Source: Dehalogenimonas sp. W (GTDB lineage Bacteria; Chloroflexota; Dehalococcoidia; Dehalococcoidales; Dehalococcoidaceae). From it: a stretch of DNA of 64,000 bases. Position 1 is the stretch's first letter, and each line of letters opens with the position of its first letter. The stretch spans positions 496,001 through 560,000 of the forward strand of contig NZ_CP146612.1 of assembly GCF_037094495.1 (NCBI RefSeq), read 5' to 3'. This document shows positions 1-7,686 of the stretch, piece after piece. The position numbers and the translations under genes are program-made. The notes beneath the pieces were generated by a model that had not been told where the DNA came from, made no database searches, and worked only from the letters and a program-made list of their open reading frames with translations.

Positions 1-562
1 TGTCTTGGGTAGAGGCATCTTTTGTAAAAAGACTGCGGGTTTTATCATCTATTTTGAGAAAATGTACTTCAGGCGACCCTAGATAACTCATCGCCGCGCG
101 GATGATACCAGCCCCTTCTTCCGGGGTCCCCGTCCATCTATCGGCACTATCAACCTTCGTCCAACCTAAATCATCGGGATTGGTACCTTTCCAGTAATTT
201 GCCGCACTCTTTAAGGCGCTGAATTTGATATCGTAACCTTCCAACTTTTCTGCAGTCCAGACATCTGTGTACGTTGCTTTGTTATATGCCGATTGTTCCA
301 GATACTTCGGCGTTTGTTTTGGATTGGTCGGGCCTCGTTTCCATGGCTTGATTTGATCCCAATCAACATCAACTGTCGGATTATAGGCTTCGCGCTCTCT
401 TACCCACCAGGCATGCTTGAAGTTACCAGAGTGTGAAGCAGCTAGTTCATCAATATCCTTGAAATTCGGCGCTACCAGGGCAGCCGCGCCGATACCGGCA
501 CCTGCCAGCCCCAGACCTTTCATGAATTCCCGGCGATTTACCGTAGTATGAAATTTGCTCAT
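1..562 (-). CDS. rdhA: Reductive dehalogenase catalytic subunit RdhA, N-terminal part (cut by window edge)
   Basis: The frame is open from an ATG at 562 to the window edge, giving about 187 residues of an RdhA. It begins with a twin-arginine leader (NRREFMKGLGLAGAGIGAA), followed by the RdhA motif HAWWVREREAYNPTVDVDWDQ and a TGTPEEG...RAAMSYLGSPEVHFLKID stretch typical of the cobalamin-binding half. The Fe-S cysteines lie outside the window. The protein closely resembles the neighbour at 900-2231, so the two are probably tandem duplicates. The ribosome site is AGGAGAG just upstream. RdhA proteins are corrinoid/Fe-S enzymes that remove halogen from organohalides as respiratory electron acceptors at the outer membrane face. 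The substrate cannot be read from sequence. Confidence 0.93.
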   Translation of the reverse strand, partial: MSKFHTTVNRREFMKGLGLAGAGIGAAALVAPNFKDIDELAASHSGNFKHAWWVREREAYNPTVDVDWDQIKPWKRGPTNPKQTPKYLEQSAYNKATYTDVWTAEKLEGYDIKFSALKSAANYWKGTNPDDLGWTKVDSADRWTGTPEEGAGIIRAAMSYLGSPEVHFLKIDDKTRSLFTKDASTQD

Positions 563-719
563 TGTTCTCTCCTTTAATTAATCTAAAAGTACTCTTTTAT
601 GGTCAGCTTCTATTTATCCCAGACAATTCCTCCTTCGCATTGTTTTTGGCTTACCGGTTTCCTTGATAGTTTTTCTTCTTTACCTTATTGTTGTATTATA
701 TTACTGTCTTGTTATATTT

Positions 720-753
720 ACATCGTACTAAAGGACTAGTGGCTCTAAGCATT
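720..753 (-). promoter_or_regulatory. Bipartite rdhA promoter element (copy 1)
   Basis: Read on the minus strand, this 34-base stretch is AATGCTTAGA, five variable bases, then TAGTCCTTTAGTACGATGT. The same two blocks with the same spacing occur at 12406-12439, upstream of the HTH/rdhA genes. It lies about 160 bases upstream of the rdhA start at 562. An AT-rich stretch containing TATAAT follows it in the direction of the gene. I infer a shared regulator-binding site or promoter; which protein binds is unknown. Confidence 0.6.
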
Positions 754-758
754 TTGGC

Positions 759-791
759 TATAGACTTTAGTCTATATTTTTCGCGACTTTA
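759..791. promoter_or_regulatory. Palindrome and repeated ACTTTAGT motif upstream of rdhA
   Basis: Positions 759-776 form an inverted repeat with 8-base arms (TATAGACT and AGTCTATA) around TT. The motif GACTTTAGT occurs at 763-771 and again at about 783-791. A related CCTTTAGT lies on the other strand in the adjacent 720-753 element. Such clustered half-sites suggest an operator region, but no binding protein can be named. Confidence 0.4.
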
Positions 792-840
792 GTATATTTA
801 GGACATTAGTTACGTATATCCAATGTTTAAAAAACAAAAA

Positions 841-873
841 AGCTGCCACCAGGGTGAAATCCTGGTGGCAGCT
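841..873. terminator. Rho-independent terminator between the two rdhA genes
   Basis: AGCTGCCACCAGG and CCTGGTGGCAGCT form a 13-bp stem around a short loop. A-rich sequence precedes it and T6 follows it, so it can act on both strands. It lies directly downstream of the minus-strand rdhA ending at 900 and separates it from the upstream region of the next rdhA. Confidence 0.9.
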
Positions 874-899
874 TTTTTAAATGTGATGTTTTTAGATGT

Positions 900-2231
900 T
901 TATAGCAGGTTATCACCACCCGGCCTGACATCATGCGGCCAGGTGACCAGATCACGTTTCCACCAAGTTTCAACGCCTTCTACAGTTCGGGCGTAACCGG
1001 CAGGTGACAATTCAGTCGGCTTGCTCCCGTATTCAAACAGCCGATCCATACTGGCGAAGAAACTGTTAAAAATCCCAGTCTGCGGTATGGTGGCTCGAAT
1101 CAGATCATGCGCAAAGGCATGGTTCAACTGGTTGAAGGTGCAGTCCTGCCAGCAGGCATGGATACACCGACAATAAGCATAGTCAGCAAACCATTTCTTG
1201 ACGCCAACCCGTTTATAGTCGGCGACATTGCCGTCTGAAGCAGGCAGTCGGGTCGGCAAATCCCAGGTCGGTTCAGTTTCCATGGACAGGGCACTTACTC
1301 CGTCCCCTTGCAGTTCACAATTCTCTGCACAAACCTTGCAGGTATGGCAGAACCGCGTGATGCCGGCATCAATAGGTTTCTCCTCAGGTAATTCAAGATC
1401 CGTCGCATAAATATTATGGACCTTAATAGCCATGCCGAATCTAGGGCTACAAGCATGATCGATACGACTGAGCTCTGAGCTGCCGGACAAAACACCAAAG
1501 GCTGAATTTGACGGCTGGGGAACACTGACACAATTATACCCAAGATTGGTGATGAATTTAATCATCCGGTTTTGAATGACACTGCGGTGACTGTAGCCGA
1601 AAGGATCAGCTCCACCACGACGGCCTAAAGCAGTGTCTTTCTGAACCATTGAAACTAAAATGGATTTACAGTTGCCAGCTTCCAGATCAGCCGTAGATGA
1701 ATCTTTCTGGAAGAGTTTTCGGGTCTTTTCGTCAATTCTAAGAAAATGGGTTTCCGGTGAGCCCAGATAACTCATGCCAGCGCGGATGATATTAGCCGCT
1801 TCTTCCGGAGTGCCCTGCCACTTTTCGGTAGCCTCTAATTTGGTGAATTGAGATGGAGCCGTACCCAGAGTATCACTTGAACCCGCTTGCAACGCTTTGA
1901 ATGGGCGTCCCCATTTCCCCTTATCAAGCTTATCAGTAATATTCGTAGCATCCGATATCGCTTTAGCTAAAAACCAAGGTGTCTGCTTAGGATTGGTAGG
2001 ACCGCGCTTCCACTGGACTATCTGGTCCCAGTCAACGTCAACGGTCGGGTTATATGCTTCACGTTGTTTAACCCACCAGGCATGCCGAAAATTAGCCTCA
2101 GGCGCACCAATCAGCTCGTCCATGTCCTGGAATTGAGGCGCGACCAGAGATGCAGCGCCGATGCCGGCACCAGCCAGACCGAGACCTTTAATAAAATCTC
2201 TGCGATTTACCGTAGTATGAAATTTGGTCAT
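900..2231 (-). CDS. rdhA: Reductive dehalogenase catalytic subunit RdhA
   Basis: 443 residues, within the usual RdhA range. A Tat leader (NRRDFIKGLGLAGAGIGAA) is followed by the conserved HAWWVKQREAYNPTVDVDWDQ region and GTPEEAANIIRAGMSYLGSPE. The first ferredoxin motif is canonical in spacing (CHTCKVCAENC, CX2CX2CX3C). The second is CRCIHACWQDC, spaced CX1CX3CX3C, so its second Cys is shifted by one relative to CX2CX2CX3CP. The start has a clear AGGAGAG site. No rdhB-like membrane-anchor gene lies upstream or downstream, and the gene is closed by the terminator at 841-873. It is probably a cobalamin-dependent respiratory dehalogenase exported by Tat; its substrate is unknown. Confidence 0.95.
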   Translation of the reverse strand: MTKFHTTVNRRDFIKGLGLAGAGIGAASLVAPQFQDMDELIGAPEANFRHAWWVKQREAYNPTVDVDWDQIVQWKRGPTNPKQTPWFLAKAISDATNITDKLDKGKWGRPFKALQAGSSDTLGTAPSQFTKLEATEKWQGTPEEAANIIRAGMSYLGSPETHFLRIDEKTRKLFQKDSSTADLEAGNCKSILVSMVQKDTALGRRGGADPFGYSHRSVIQNRMIKFITNLGYNCVSVPQPSNSAFGVLSGSSELSRIDHACSPRFGMAIKVHNIYATDLELPEEKPIDAGITRFCHTCKVCAENCELQGDGVSALSMETEPTWDLPTRLPASDGNVADYKRVGVKKWFADYAYCRCIHACWQDCTFNQLNHAFAHDLIRATIPQTGIFNSFFASMDRLFEYGSKPTELSPAGYARTVEGVETWWKRDLVTWPHDVRPGGDNLL

Positions 2232-2347
2232 TGTCTCTCTCCTAATAATTTCAATTCATTCCCGTTAAAAAACCCGCTTTCTTCCCAGGCATTCCTCCTT
2301 CACTCTATTAACCTTACCAGTATATTTACCAGCCTTTATTGTTGCCT

Positions 2348-2393
2348 ATTATAACCTTTGCAGCATAATAAACAATACGCCAAATGGCGTATT
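2348..2393 (-). promoter_or_regulatory. Promoter with adjacent palindromic operator for rdhA at 900-2231
   Basis: On the minus strand a consensus TATAAT lies at 2353-2348, with TTGTTT-like sequence about 16 bases upstream as a weak -35. A perfect inverted repeat (AATACGCC, loop of 4, GGCGTATT; 2374-2393) sits beside the -35, a typical position for a repressor or activator site. The predicted transcript would have a leader of about 110 bases before the ATG at 2231. Promoter strength and the regulator are inference. Confidence 0.5.
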
Positions 2394-2461
2394 TTTAATT
2401 ATGAATAGGCAACCTATTTATTACATTTTTTTTCTTATATATCCGCTTGCCCCCTAAAAAG

Positions 2462-2495
2462 AAATGGGGGAGAGCATTTAAGCTCTCCCCCATTT
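2462..2495 (-). terminator. Terminator of the radical SAM gene
   Basis: AAATGGGGGAGAGC and GCTCTCCCCCATTT form a 14-bp stem with a six-base loop. On the minus strand it is followed by C and T5. It lies 20 bases past the radical SAM stop codon. Confidence 0.9.
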
Positions 2496-2514
2496 ACCCG
2501 TTTAAAGACGTGAG

Positions 2515-3357
2515 TTAAAAGAGTTTTATCGTTTCATAAATAGGTTGCTCATCCCCCTGGACGCAGAACACGTTGTCCAGATATTTCCGCGCCGCCGCGG
2601 CCACTTTTTCCATATCTGCAGGGGTCGGCCGCCGCCAGGGATTACAACCCGTCCTGATATAAGGCAACACTATATAGGGTATGGTTCGGTCAACACCGGC
2701 AACAAATTCTGCCATCTGTTCAGTCTCTTCAATGCCCACCAAACCCGGAATATAAACCGATTCAACAATCAGTTTCATGCCGGAGGCGTGTAATTTTTTG
2801 AAATTCTCCAATATTTTTTTATTGGACTTACCAGTGTAGGCGATATGCAAATCATCATCAATGGATTTAAGCGCAATTTCCACAGAATCAGTGTGGCTGA
2901 GATCGCCCGGCAGTTGCAACGCATTGGTCAGCAGGATATTGTGGGTCCCGAATTTTTCATGCAGAGTACGGGCGATTTCGGGATACAACGGGTCAAGCGC
3001 CGCCTCGGCACCTTCCATGACCACATGTTTGATTTCACGCCCTTCAAACAGCTTAATAACCTCATCAAATTCCAGGAATTTCGTCGGCGACGCGGTGATA
3101 TCACCTGGTTCCTCATTCGCCGCCCCGATGTATTCTTTCAGCATCAGGCTGTAAATATTTTTCTGACGGTAACAGCCACGGCAAGCCAGATTACAGCCCC
3201 AGAAAAACAGCACCATCTGATGGGCTTCCGGGGAATAGGTAACATGATAAATATTGGTTGTCCGGGGCGTCACACCCACGGATTTATCAATCTGAGTGAC
3301 ACCGGGCAGGCCAAAACCAGCCATGGTGTTTTCACAACCGATTAATTTGTCATTCAT
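2515..3357 (-). CDS. Radical SAM protein (activating-enzyme-like)
   Basis: 280 residues with a radical SAM cluster motif CNLACRGCYRQ (CX3CX2C) near residue 56, preceded by VLFFWG as in activating-enzyme-type members. The later HVVMEGAEAALDP and IVLPYIRTGCNPWRRPTPADMEKVA segments fit a partial TIM barrel of SPASM-less type. Such enzymes cleave S-adenosylmethionine to a 5'-deoxyadenosyl radical; the partner or substrate is not evident here. It is a single-gene transcript with its own terminator, divergent from nothing obvious. It could be a pyruvate-formate-lyase-activase relative, but no glycyl-radical enzyme is in the window. Confidence 0.85.
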   Translation of the reverse strand: MNDKLIGCENTMAGFGLPGVTQIDKSVGVTPRTTNIYHVTYSPEAHQMVLFFWGCNLACRGCYRQKNIYSLMLKEYIGAANEEPGDITASPTKFLEFDEVIKLFEGREIKHVVMEGAEAALDPLYPEIARTLHEKFGTHNILLTNALQLPGDLSHTDSVEIALKSIDDDLHIAYTGKSNKKILENFKKLHASGMKLIVESVYIPGLVGIEETEQMAEFVAGVDRTIPYIVLPYIRTGCNPWRRPTPADMEKVAAAARKYLDNVFCVQGDEQPIYETIKLF

Positions 3358-3526
3358 GGGTATTTGATTTCCCTTTCAACAGGACTCCGACCCCAATACT
3401 GTCCCTCGGGATTATATTAAAACCGGTCGGCATTGTCATCTCATGCCACCTCAACAAGACCATTATTAGCTCTGAACTGCGAGCCCAAAGATCGTTCAGA
3501 TGTTCACACCTGGTCTTCCCAAGGGC

Positions 3527-4198
3527 TTATATCTCCAACCGGTAACCGTTATCCTTAAGCCAGCGTTGGCGCTCCAAATAATCCGGACAGTACCGCTTAA
3601 CCATAGACCAGAATTCACGGTCATGCCCGTGGCACTTCAAATGCGCCAGTTCGTGCACCACCAGATAATCAACCACTTCAAGCGGCGCCATAACCAGCTT
3701 CCAGTTGAAGTTCACCCCCCCGCCCGCCCCGCAGGATCCCCACCGCCGACGCGGACTGGTGATACGAATAATCGTCGGCTGACAGCCCATAATGGCGCCG
3801 TATTCAGCCACCCGCTGTCTAAATATTTCTCGCGCTTTAGCCTTGTACCATTTGATAATAACTTCCCGGGCCCGCGGCAGTGCGGTAATTGAAAGCAGCA
3901 GGCGTCCGTCAAAAACAACGTCCGGGGATGATGTCTCAACCACCTGAAGCCGGTAGCTGTGTCCCAACAACCAGAACTCTTCTCCGTCAATGAACGACCG
4001 GGGTTCCGGGCGAGGCCGCGTCAAAGCTATGGTCTGCTTACGGTCAATCCACTCGGCATGCTTCTCCACAAAGCAACGCACCTGGTCCAACGGCGTCCGC
4101 CGGGGGGCCCGGACTACCAGCGAGGCATCCGGCTTGATTTCCAGAGCCAGCGTCCGGCGTGATGAGCGGATTAACAGAAAGGTTTCGTTATGGGTCAT
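3527..4198 (-). CDS. YgjP-like zinc metallopeptidase (DUF45/WLM-type)
   Basis: About 223 residues from the ATG at 4198; a longer frame to 4252 lacks a better start. The C-terminal half has the signature HELAHLKCHGHDREFW (HExxH with a further His), followed by the conserved YRLEI tail region. RRRWGSCGAGG, typical of the YgjP/DUF45 family, lies about 40 residues before the HExxH. The family is cytoplasmic and generally of unknown substrate. The gene is separated from upstream degV by a strong terminator at 4219-4244, so it is probably transcribed independently or by read-through. Confidence 0.88.
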   Translation of the reverse strand: MTHNETFLLIRSSRRTLALEIKPDASLVVRAPRRTPLDQVRCFVEKHAEWIDRKQTIALTRPRPEPRSFIDGEEFWLLGHSYRLQVVETSSPDVVFDGRLLLSITALPRAREVIIKWYKAKAREIFRQRVAEYGAIMGCQPTIIRITSPRRRWGSCGAGGGVNFNWKLVMAPLEVVDYLVVHELAHLKCHGHDREFWSMVKRYCPDYLERQRWLKDNGYRLEI

Positions 4199-4218
4199 TA
4201 AACTACAATACCAAAAAG

Positions 4219-4244
4219 CGGCGCGGGACTCACGTCCCGCGCCG
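4219..4244 (-). terminator. Terminator of degV
   Basis: CGGCGCGGGAC and GTCCCGCGCCG pair perfectly over 11 bp with a four-base loop. On the minus strand the stem is followed by C and T5, 34 bases past the degV stop codon. The next minus-strand gene begins just beyond it. Confidence 0.85.
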
Positions 4245-4277
4245 GCAACCATCTATTCTTAAATTCTCCCGCGGGCA

Positions 4278-5120
4278 TCAGCCGGCGGTACGCAAGGCTA
4301 CAAACAGGGTGCCAGGGCCGGCGTGAGTCCCCAGCACGGCACCCAGACGCGCTTTGATAATCTGGTCCTGAGTAAAAGTACCAGCCAACAGCCCGGCCAG
4401 TTTGTCCATTTCTTCCGGAGTCGTGGTATGCCCAACGGACATATCGGCAATATCTTTGAAACTGCCGGCCCACTCCACCAGCCGCTCGATGCCCTTAACC
4501 CGACTGCGAACCTGACCGGCCGGTTGCATTTCGCCATCTTTGACAATCAGCACCGGTTTCACATTAAGCATGGAACCCACCAGTGCCTTGGCCTTACCGA
4601 TACGACCGCCGGCGGCCAGATATTTCAAGGTATCAAACAAGGCTAGAACGTGAATCTCAGGGACCGCCTTTTCCACGGCCGCTTTAATTTCCGCCAGGCT
4701 GCGGCCTTCTTTAGCCATACACCCGGCCATCAACGCCAACAGTCCCAAGCCCATGCTCACTGACACGGAATCAACCACTTCAACCGAGGCTTTGCCCTCC
4801 AGCATCTGTTTAGCCTGCATGGCGGAATCGCAGGTACCGCTTAGTTTCTTGGATATGTGGATGGAGATAATTTGGTCATCGCCCTCAGCAGCCAGCTTTT
4901 CATACACCTCCAGAAAATCCTGGGGCGACGGCTGTGAGGTGTTGGGATGAATAGGATCGACCGGTAACCGGGCATAAAATTCATCCTGGGTGATACCAAT
5001 CCCGTCCTTATAAACCTGTTCACCGAAGAGAACATACAACGGGACGGCAATGATACCGAGTTCTGACAGAATTGCGGGGGGCAGGTCGGCGGTGGAGTCG
5101 GTTACTACCCTGACGGCCAT
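4278..5120 (-). CDS. DegV family fatty-acid-binding protein
   Basis: 280 residues, the normal DegV length. It opens with VVTDSTADLP, the family's fatty-acid-carboxylate binding loop, and carries HPNTSQPSPQDF and ISKKLSGTCDSA motifs in the N-terminal half and AAGGRIGKAKALVGSMLNVKP in the second lobe. Family members bind a fatty acid between two lobes and present it to fatty acid kinase FakA; no fakA is seen nearby. The start has a good AGGAGGG site. Transcription ends at the terminator at 4219-4244. Confidence 0.92.
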   Translation of the reverse strand: MAVRVVTDSTADLPPAILSELGIIAVPLYVLFGEQVYKDGIGITQDEFYARLPVDPIHPNTSQPSPQDFLEVYEKLAAEGDDQIISIHISKKLSGTCDSAMQAKQMLEGKASVEVVDSVSVSMGLGLLALMAGCMAKEGRSLAEIKAAVEKAVPEIHVLALFDTLKYLAAGGRIGKAKALVGSMLNVKPVLIVKDGEMQPAGQVRSRVKGIERLVEWAGSFKDIADMSVGHTTTPEEMDKLAGLLAGTFTQDQIIKARLGAVLGTHAGPGTLFVALRTAG

Positions 5121-5320
5121 GTGAATCCCTCCTTTTTATCTTATCCTGAATTGGATTGATGGATTATCATATCTTGAATCATCGTTCAATGCAAAGAATT
5201 ATTTTCAAGCCGCCTTATGGCGGTGAACGCCGCGTTCAGTCCACGGCAATATAACTGAAAGCCTTGAGATCTGCTAACATTGACACCCCGACCGTCGTTA
5301 TGACTATATATCGGTAAAGC

Positions 5321-6499
5321 ATGAGTAAAATGAAAGAAAAACTCCGCAGCTTCCGCCGCTGGCCGCATTTTTGGCTGGCGGTTATTATCACCGTATCTGC
5401 GCTGCTACATTTAGGGCTGATGTGGTTTCCTAATGAGCTGGTGCTGGATGAACAGTACTATATTGAGGGTGCCCGCAGTTACCTTGAAGGCGGCGCCTTG
5501 CAGCAGCCGGAACACCCCTCACTGGGCAAAGCCTTCATCACCGCCGGCGTGTGGCTGTTTGGCGACAATCAGTTCGGCTGGCGGTTCATGCCCGTGTTAT
5601 TCGGTCTGGCGGCGATTCTGTTCTTTTATCTGATTTGTCGGGAACTCAAGCTGTCCCCGACAGTGACGAACATCGTTACCGCGCTTTTTGCCTTTGAAAA
5701 CTCGGCCTTCCTGATGGCAAGTGTGGCCATGCTGGATATCTTTTCCATCGCACTGATGCTGGGTGGTTTCTGGGCTTACCTGGGTCGGCGATATCCGTTG
5801 GCAGCAGCGATTCTGGTGCTGGCTTTGCTCTGTAAACTGACCGCCGCTCTCGGCATCGTCGCCGTCGGTCTGCACTGGCTGTTCTTCCGGCGAGACCGGC
5901 TTCTAACAGTGGCTGCCTCCGGGCTGGTGGCGTATCTGGGCATCATGGCGCTTATCCCACTGACCGAAGTGGTACTGACAGGCACGTGGAACAACCCATT
6001 TACCCGGATAGGCGAAATTATATATATCCCCACCACCATCACTTTTGAAAATTCCAGTCACCCCTCGGCGATTCACCCCTGGCAATGGGTATTGACCTAT
6101 CAGGTGATGCCCTTCTGGTGGACGCCGCAATATATCAGTGCCATCAACCCCACCATTTGGCTAGCGACGCTGCCGACCTTTTTCTTTACCGCCTGGCTGG
6201 GCCTTAGTAAAAAGCAGGAAGCCGCCTATTTTGCCGCGGCCTGGATTTTCACCACTCTTATCGTCTGGATAATCCTCGGCTTCATCACCGACCGCATCAC
6301 TTACATCTTCTATTTTGCCCCGGTCGCCGGCGGTGTTGCCCTGGCCATCGGAGTATTTATGGACAAAGCTGTTAACTGGGGGCAGGAACGCGGCCGGGGC
6401 AGGCTGGTTACCCGGCTGATCGCCGTCTTTGTTATTATCCACCTGCTGTTTTTCCTGGCCTTGTCCCCGTTTACCGGTCTGTGGCCGGTTTCCGCCTGA
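5321..6499 (+). CDS. GT39/PMT-like membrane glycosyltransferase
   Basis: 392 residues with one hydrophobic segment at about 17-36 and many further membrane spans. The first loop holds LDEQYYIEGARSYLEGG and HPSLGKAFITAG, the acidic motif and downstream HP motif characteristic of dolichyl-phosphate-mannose-type protein mannosyltransferases and related polyprenyl-phosphate-dependent enzymes. It probably transfers a sugar from a lipid carrier on the outer face of the membrane. It is monocistronic, with about 200 bases of spacer on the 5' side and the mscS promoter beginning soon after. Acceptor and sugar are unknown. Confidence 0.8.
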   Translation: MSKMKEKLRSFRRWPHFWLAVIITVSALLHLGLMWFPNELVLDEQYYIEGARSYLEGGALQQPEHPSLGKAFITAGVWLFGDNQFGWRFMPVLFGLAAILFFYLICRELKLSPTVTNIVTALFAFENSAFLMASVAMLDIFSIALMLGGFWAYLGRRYPLAAAILVLALLCKLTAALGIVAVGLHWLFFRRDRLLTVAASGLVAYLGIMALIPLTEVVLTGTWNNPFTRIGEIIYIPTTITFENSSHPSAIHPWQWVLTYQVMPFWWTPQYISAINPTIWLATLPTFFFTAWLGLSKKQEAAYFAAAWIFTTLIVWIILGFITDRITYIFYFAPVAGGVALAIGVFMDKAVNWGQERGRGRLVTRLIAVFVIIHLLFFLALSPFTGLWPVSA

Positions 6500-6606
6500 T
6501 TCGGTCTGCCAGAGAATGGTTGCGGCAGACTAAGTTTCAAGTGTTATAATGTAGGCGCCTGGTTTAATATCAGGCAGTAAATCTTTATTCTGAGGGAAGT
6601 ACCGTC

Positions 6607-7533
6607 ATAGAAGCATTTATTACATGGATGGGCGACCACGGCTGGCGAATCCTGCTGATAATCGTCGGCTCTTACTTCATCTACAAGACCCTCAAGGTTT
6701 TTGTCAGCCGCCTGGTTCAACGCTATATTGAATACCGCACCCGTACCCATCAGGCCAAGGAAGACAGCATCCGCCGGGTTAAAACCATCACCGGCATGAT
6801 CGTCGGTGCGCTGGGTGTAGTCGTGGCTACCCTGGCCGGATTTATGATTCTGTCGGAATTCAATATTGATATCGGCCCGCTGATCGCCAGCGCCGGTGTG
6901 GCTGGCGTGGCTATCGGTTTCGGTGCCCAAAGCCTGATTAAGGACGCGCTCAACGGCTTGTTCATCGTGCTGGAAGACCAGTTTAATAATGGCGACGTAG
7001 TAAAAATTGCCGGCATTTCCGGCCTGGTGGAAGATCTTAATATGCGCCGGACAGTGCTGCGGGATCTTGACGGCATCGTCCATATCATCCCCAATGGGCA
7101 GATAATTACTGTTTCCAACTACACACGGGAATGGGCGCGGGTTAATCTGAACGTGCCGGTAGCCTACGCGACTGACCTGGACCGGGCGGCTGAGGTCATC
7201 AACCGGGTCGGCAAGGAACTGGCTGCCGATGCCGAATTCGGCCCGATGATAATCAGTTCTCCCCAGGTTCTGCGCATTGATAAATTTGGCGACTCCGGCA
7301 TAGAAATCAAAATCTTAGGCGATGTTAAACCGATGAAGCAGTGGATGGTTACCGGAGAACTTCGCCGTCGGCTGAAAAAGGCCTTTGATCAGGAAGGCGT
7401 AGAAATACCCTTCCCTCACACCAAGCTGTTTTTTGACGATGCGCAACTGGCCAACATCGCCGGTCTGGCACGGCTGGCGGAGGTGAAAGCAACCACCACA
7501 GATAAACCAACTGATGAGTCGCCCGTAGAGTAA
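6607..7533 (+). CDS. Mechanosensitive ion channel MscS family
   Basis: A small-conductance mechanosensitive channel: three membrane segments, then the pore helix SAGVAGVAIGFGAQSLIKDALNGLFIVLEDQF and the beta domain GDVVKIAGISGLVEDLNMRRTVLRDLDG. The first ATG is at 6628 but has no ribosome site. A GAGGGA site at 6592-6597 sits nine bases before an ATA at 6607 that is in frame and would add seven residues (EAFITWM...). I give the ATA as the probable start, and this is uncertain. A TATAAT lies at 6544-6549. It probably protects cells against hypo-osmotic shock. Confidence 0.9.
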   Translation: MEAFITWMGDHGWRILLIIVGSYFIYKTLKVFVSRLVQRYIEYRTRTHQAKEDSIRRVKTITGMIVGALGVVVATLAGFMILSEFNIDIGPLIASAGVAGVAIGFGAQSLIKDALNGLFIVLEDQFNNGDVVKIAGISGLVEDLNMRRTVLRDLDGIVHIIPNGQIITVSNYTREWARVNLNVPVAYATDLDRAAEVINRVGKELAADAEFGPMIISSPQVLRIDKFGDSGIEIKILGDVKPMKQWMVTGELRRRLKKAFDQEGVEIPFPHTKLFFDDAQLANIAGLARLAEVKATTTDKPTDESPVE

Positions 7534-7686
7534 TTATCAAACTCTGGCAACCGTAACCTGCATTTACCTCAAGCACTTATTGCCCAGCCCCAACCAAAAT
7601 ACCGTCCCACGTCAAGCATTTCCTCCGGGGGCTTGAAGAGTAAGGTATAATGTAAGGGTAATATTTATTCCCCTTGAGGTTATACT

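Noticed and set aside
6544-7083. 179-codon minus-strand frame opposite mscS
   Set aside because: Antisense to conserved MscS pore and beta-domain sequence; composition is that of a shadow.
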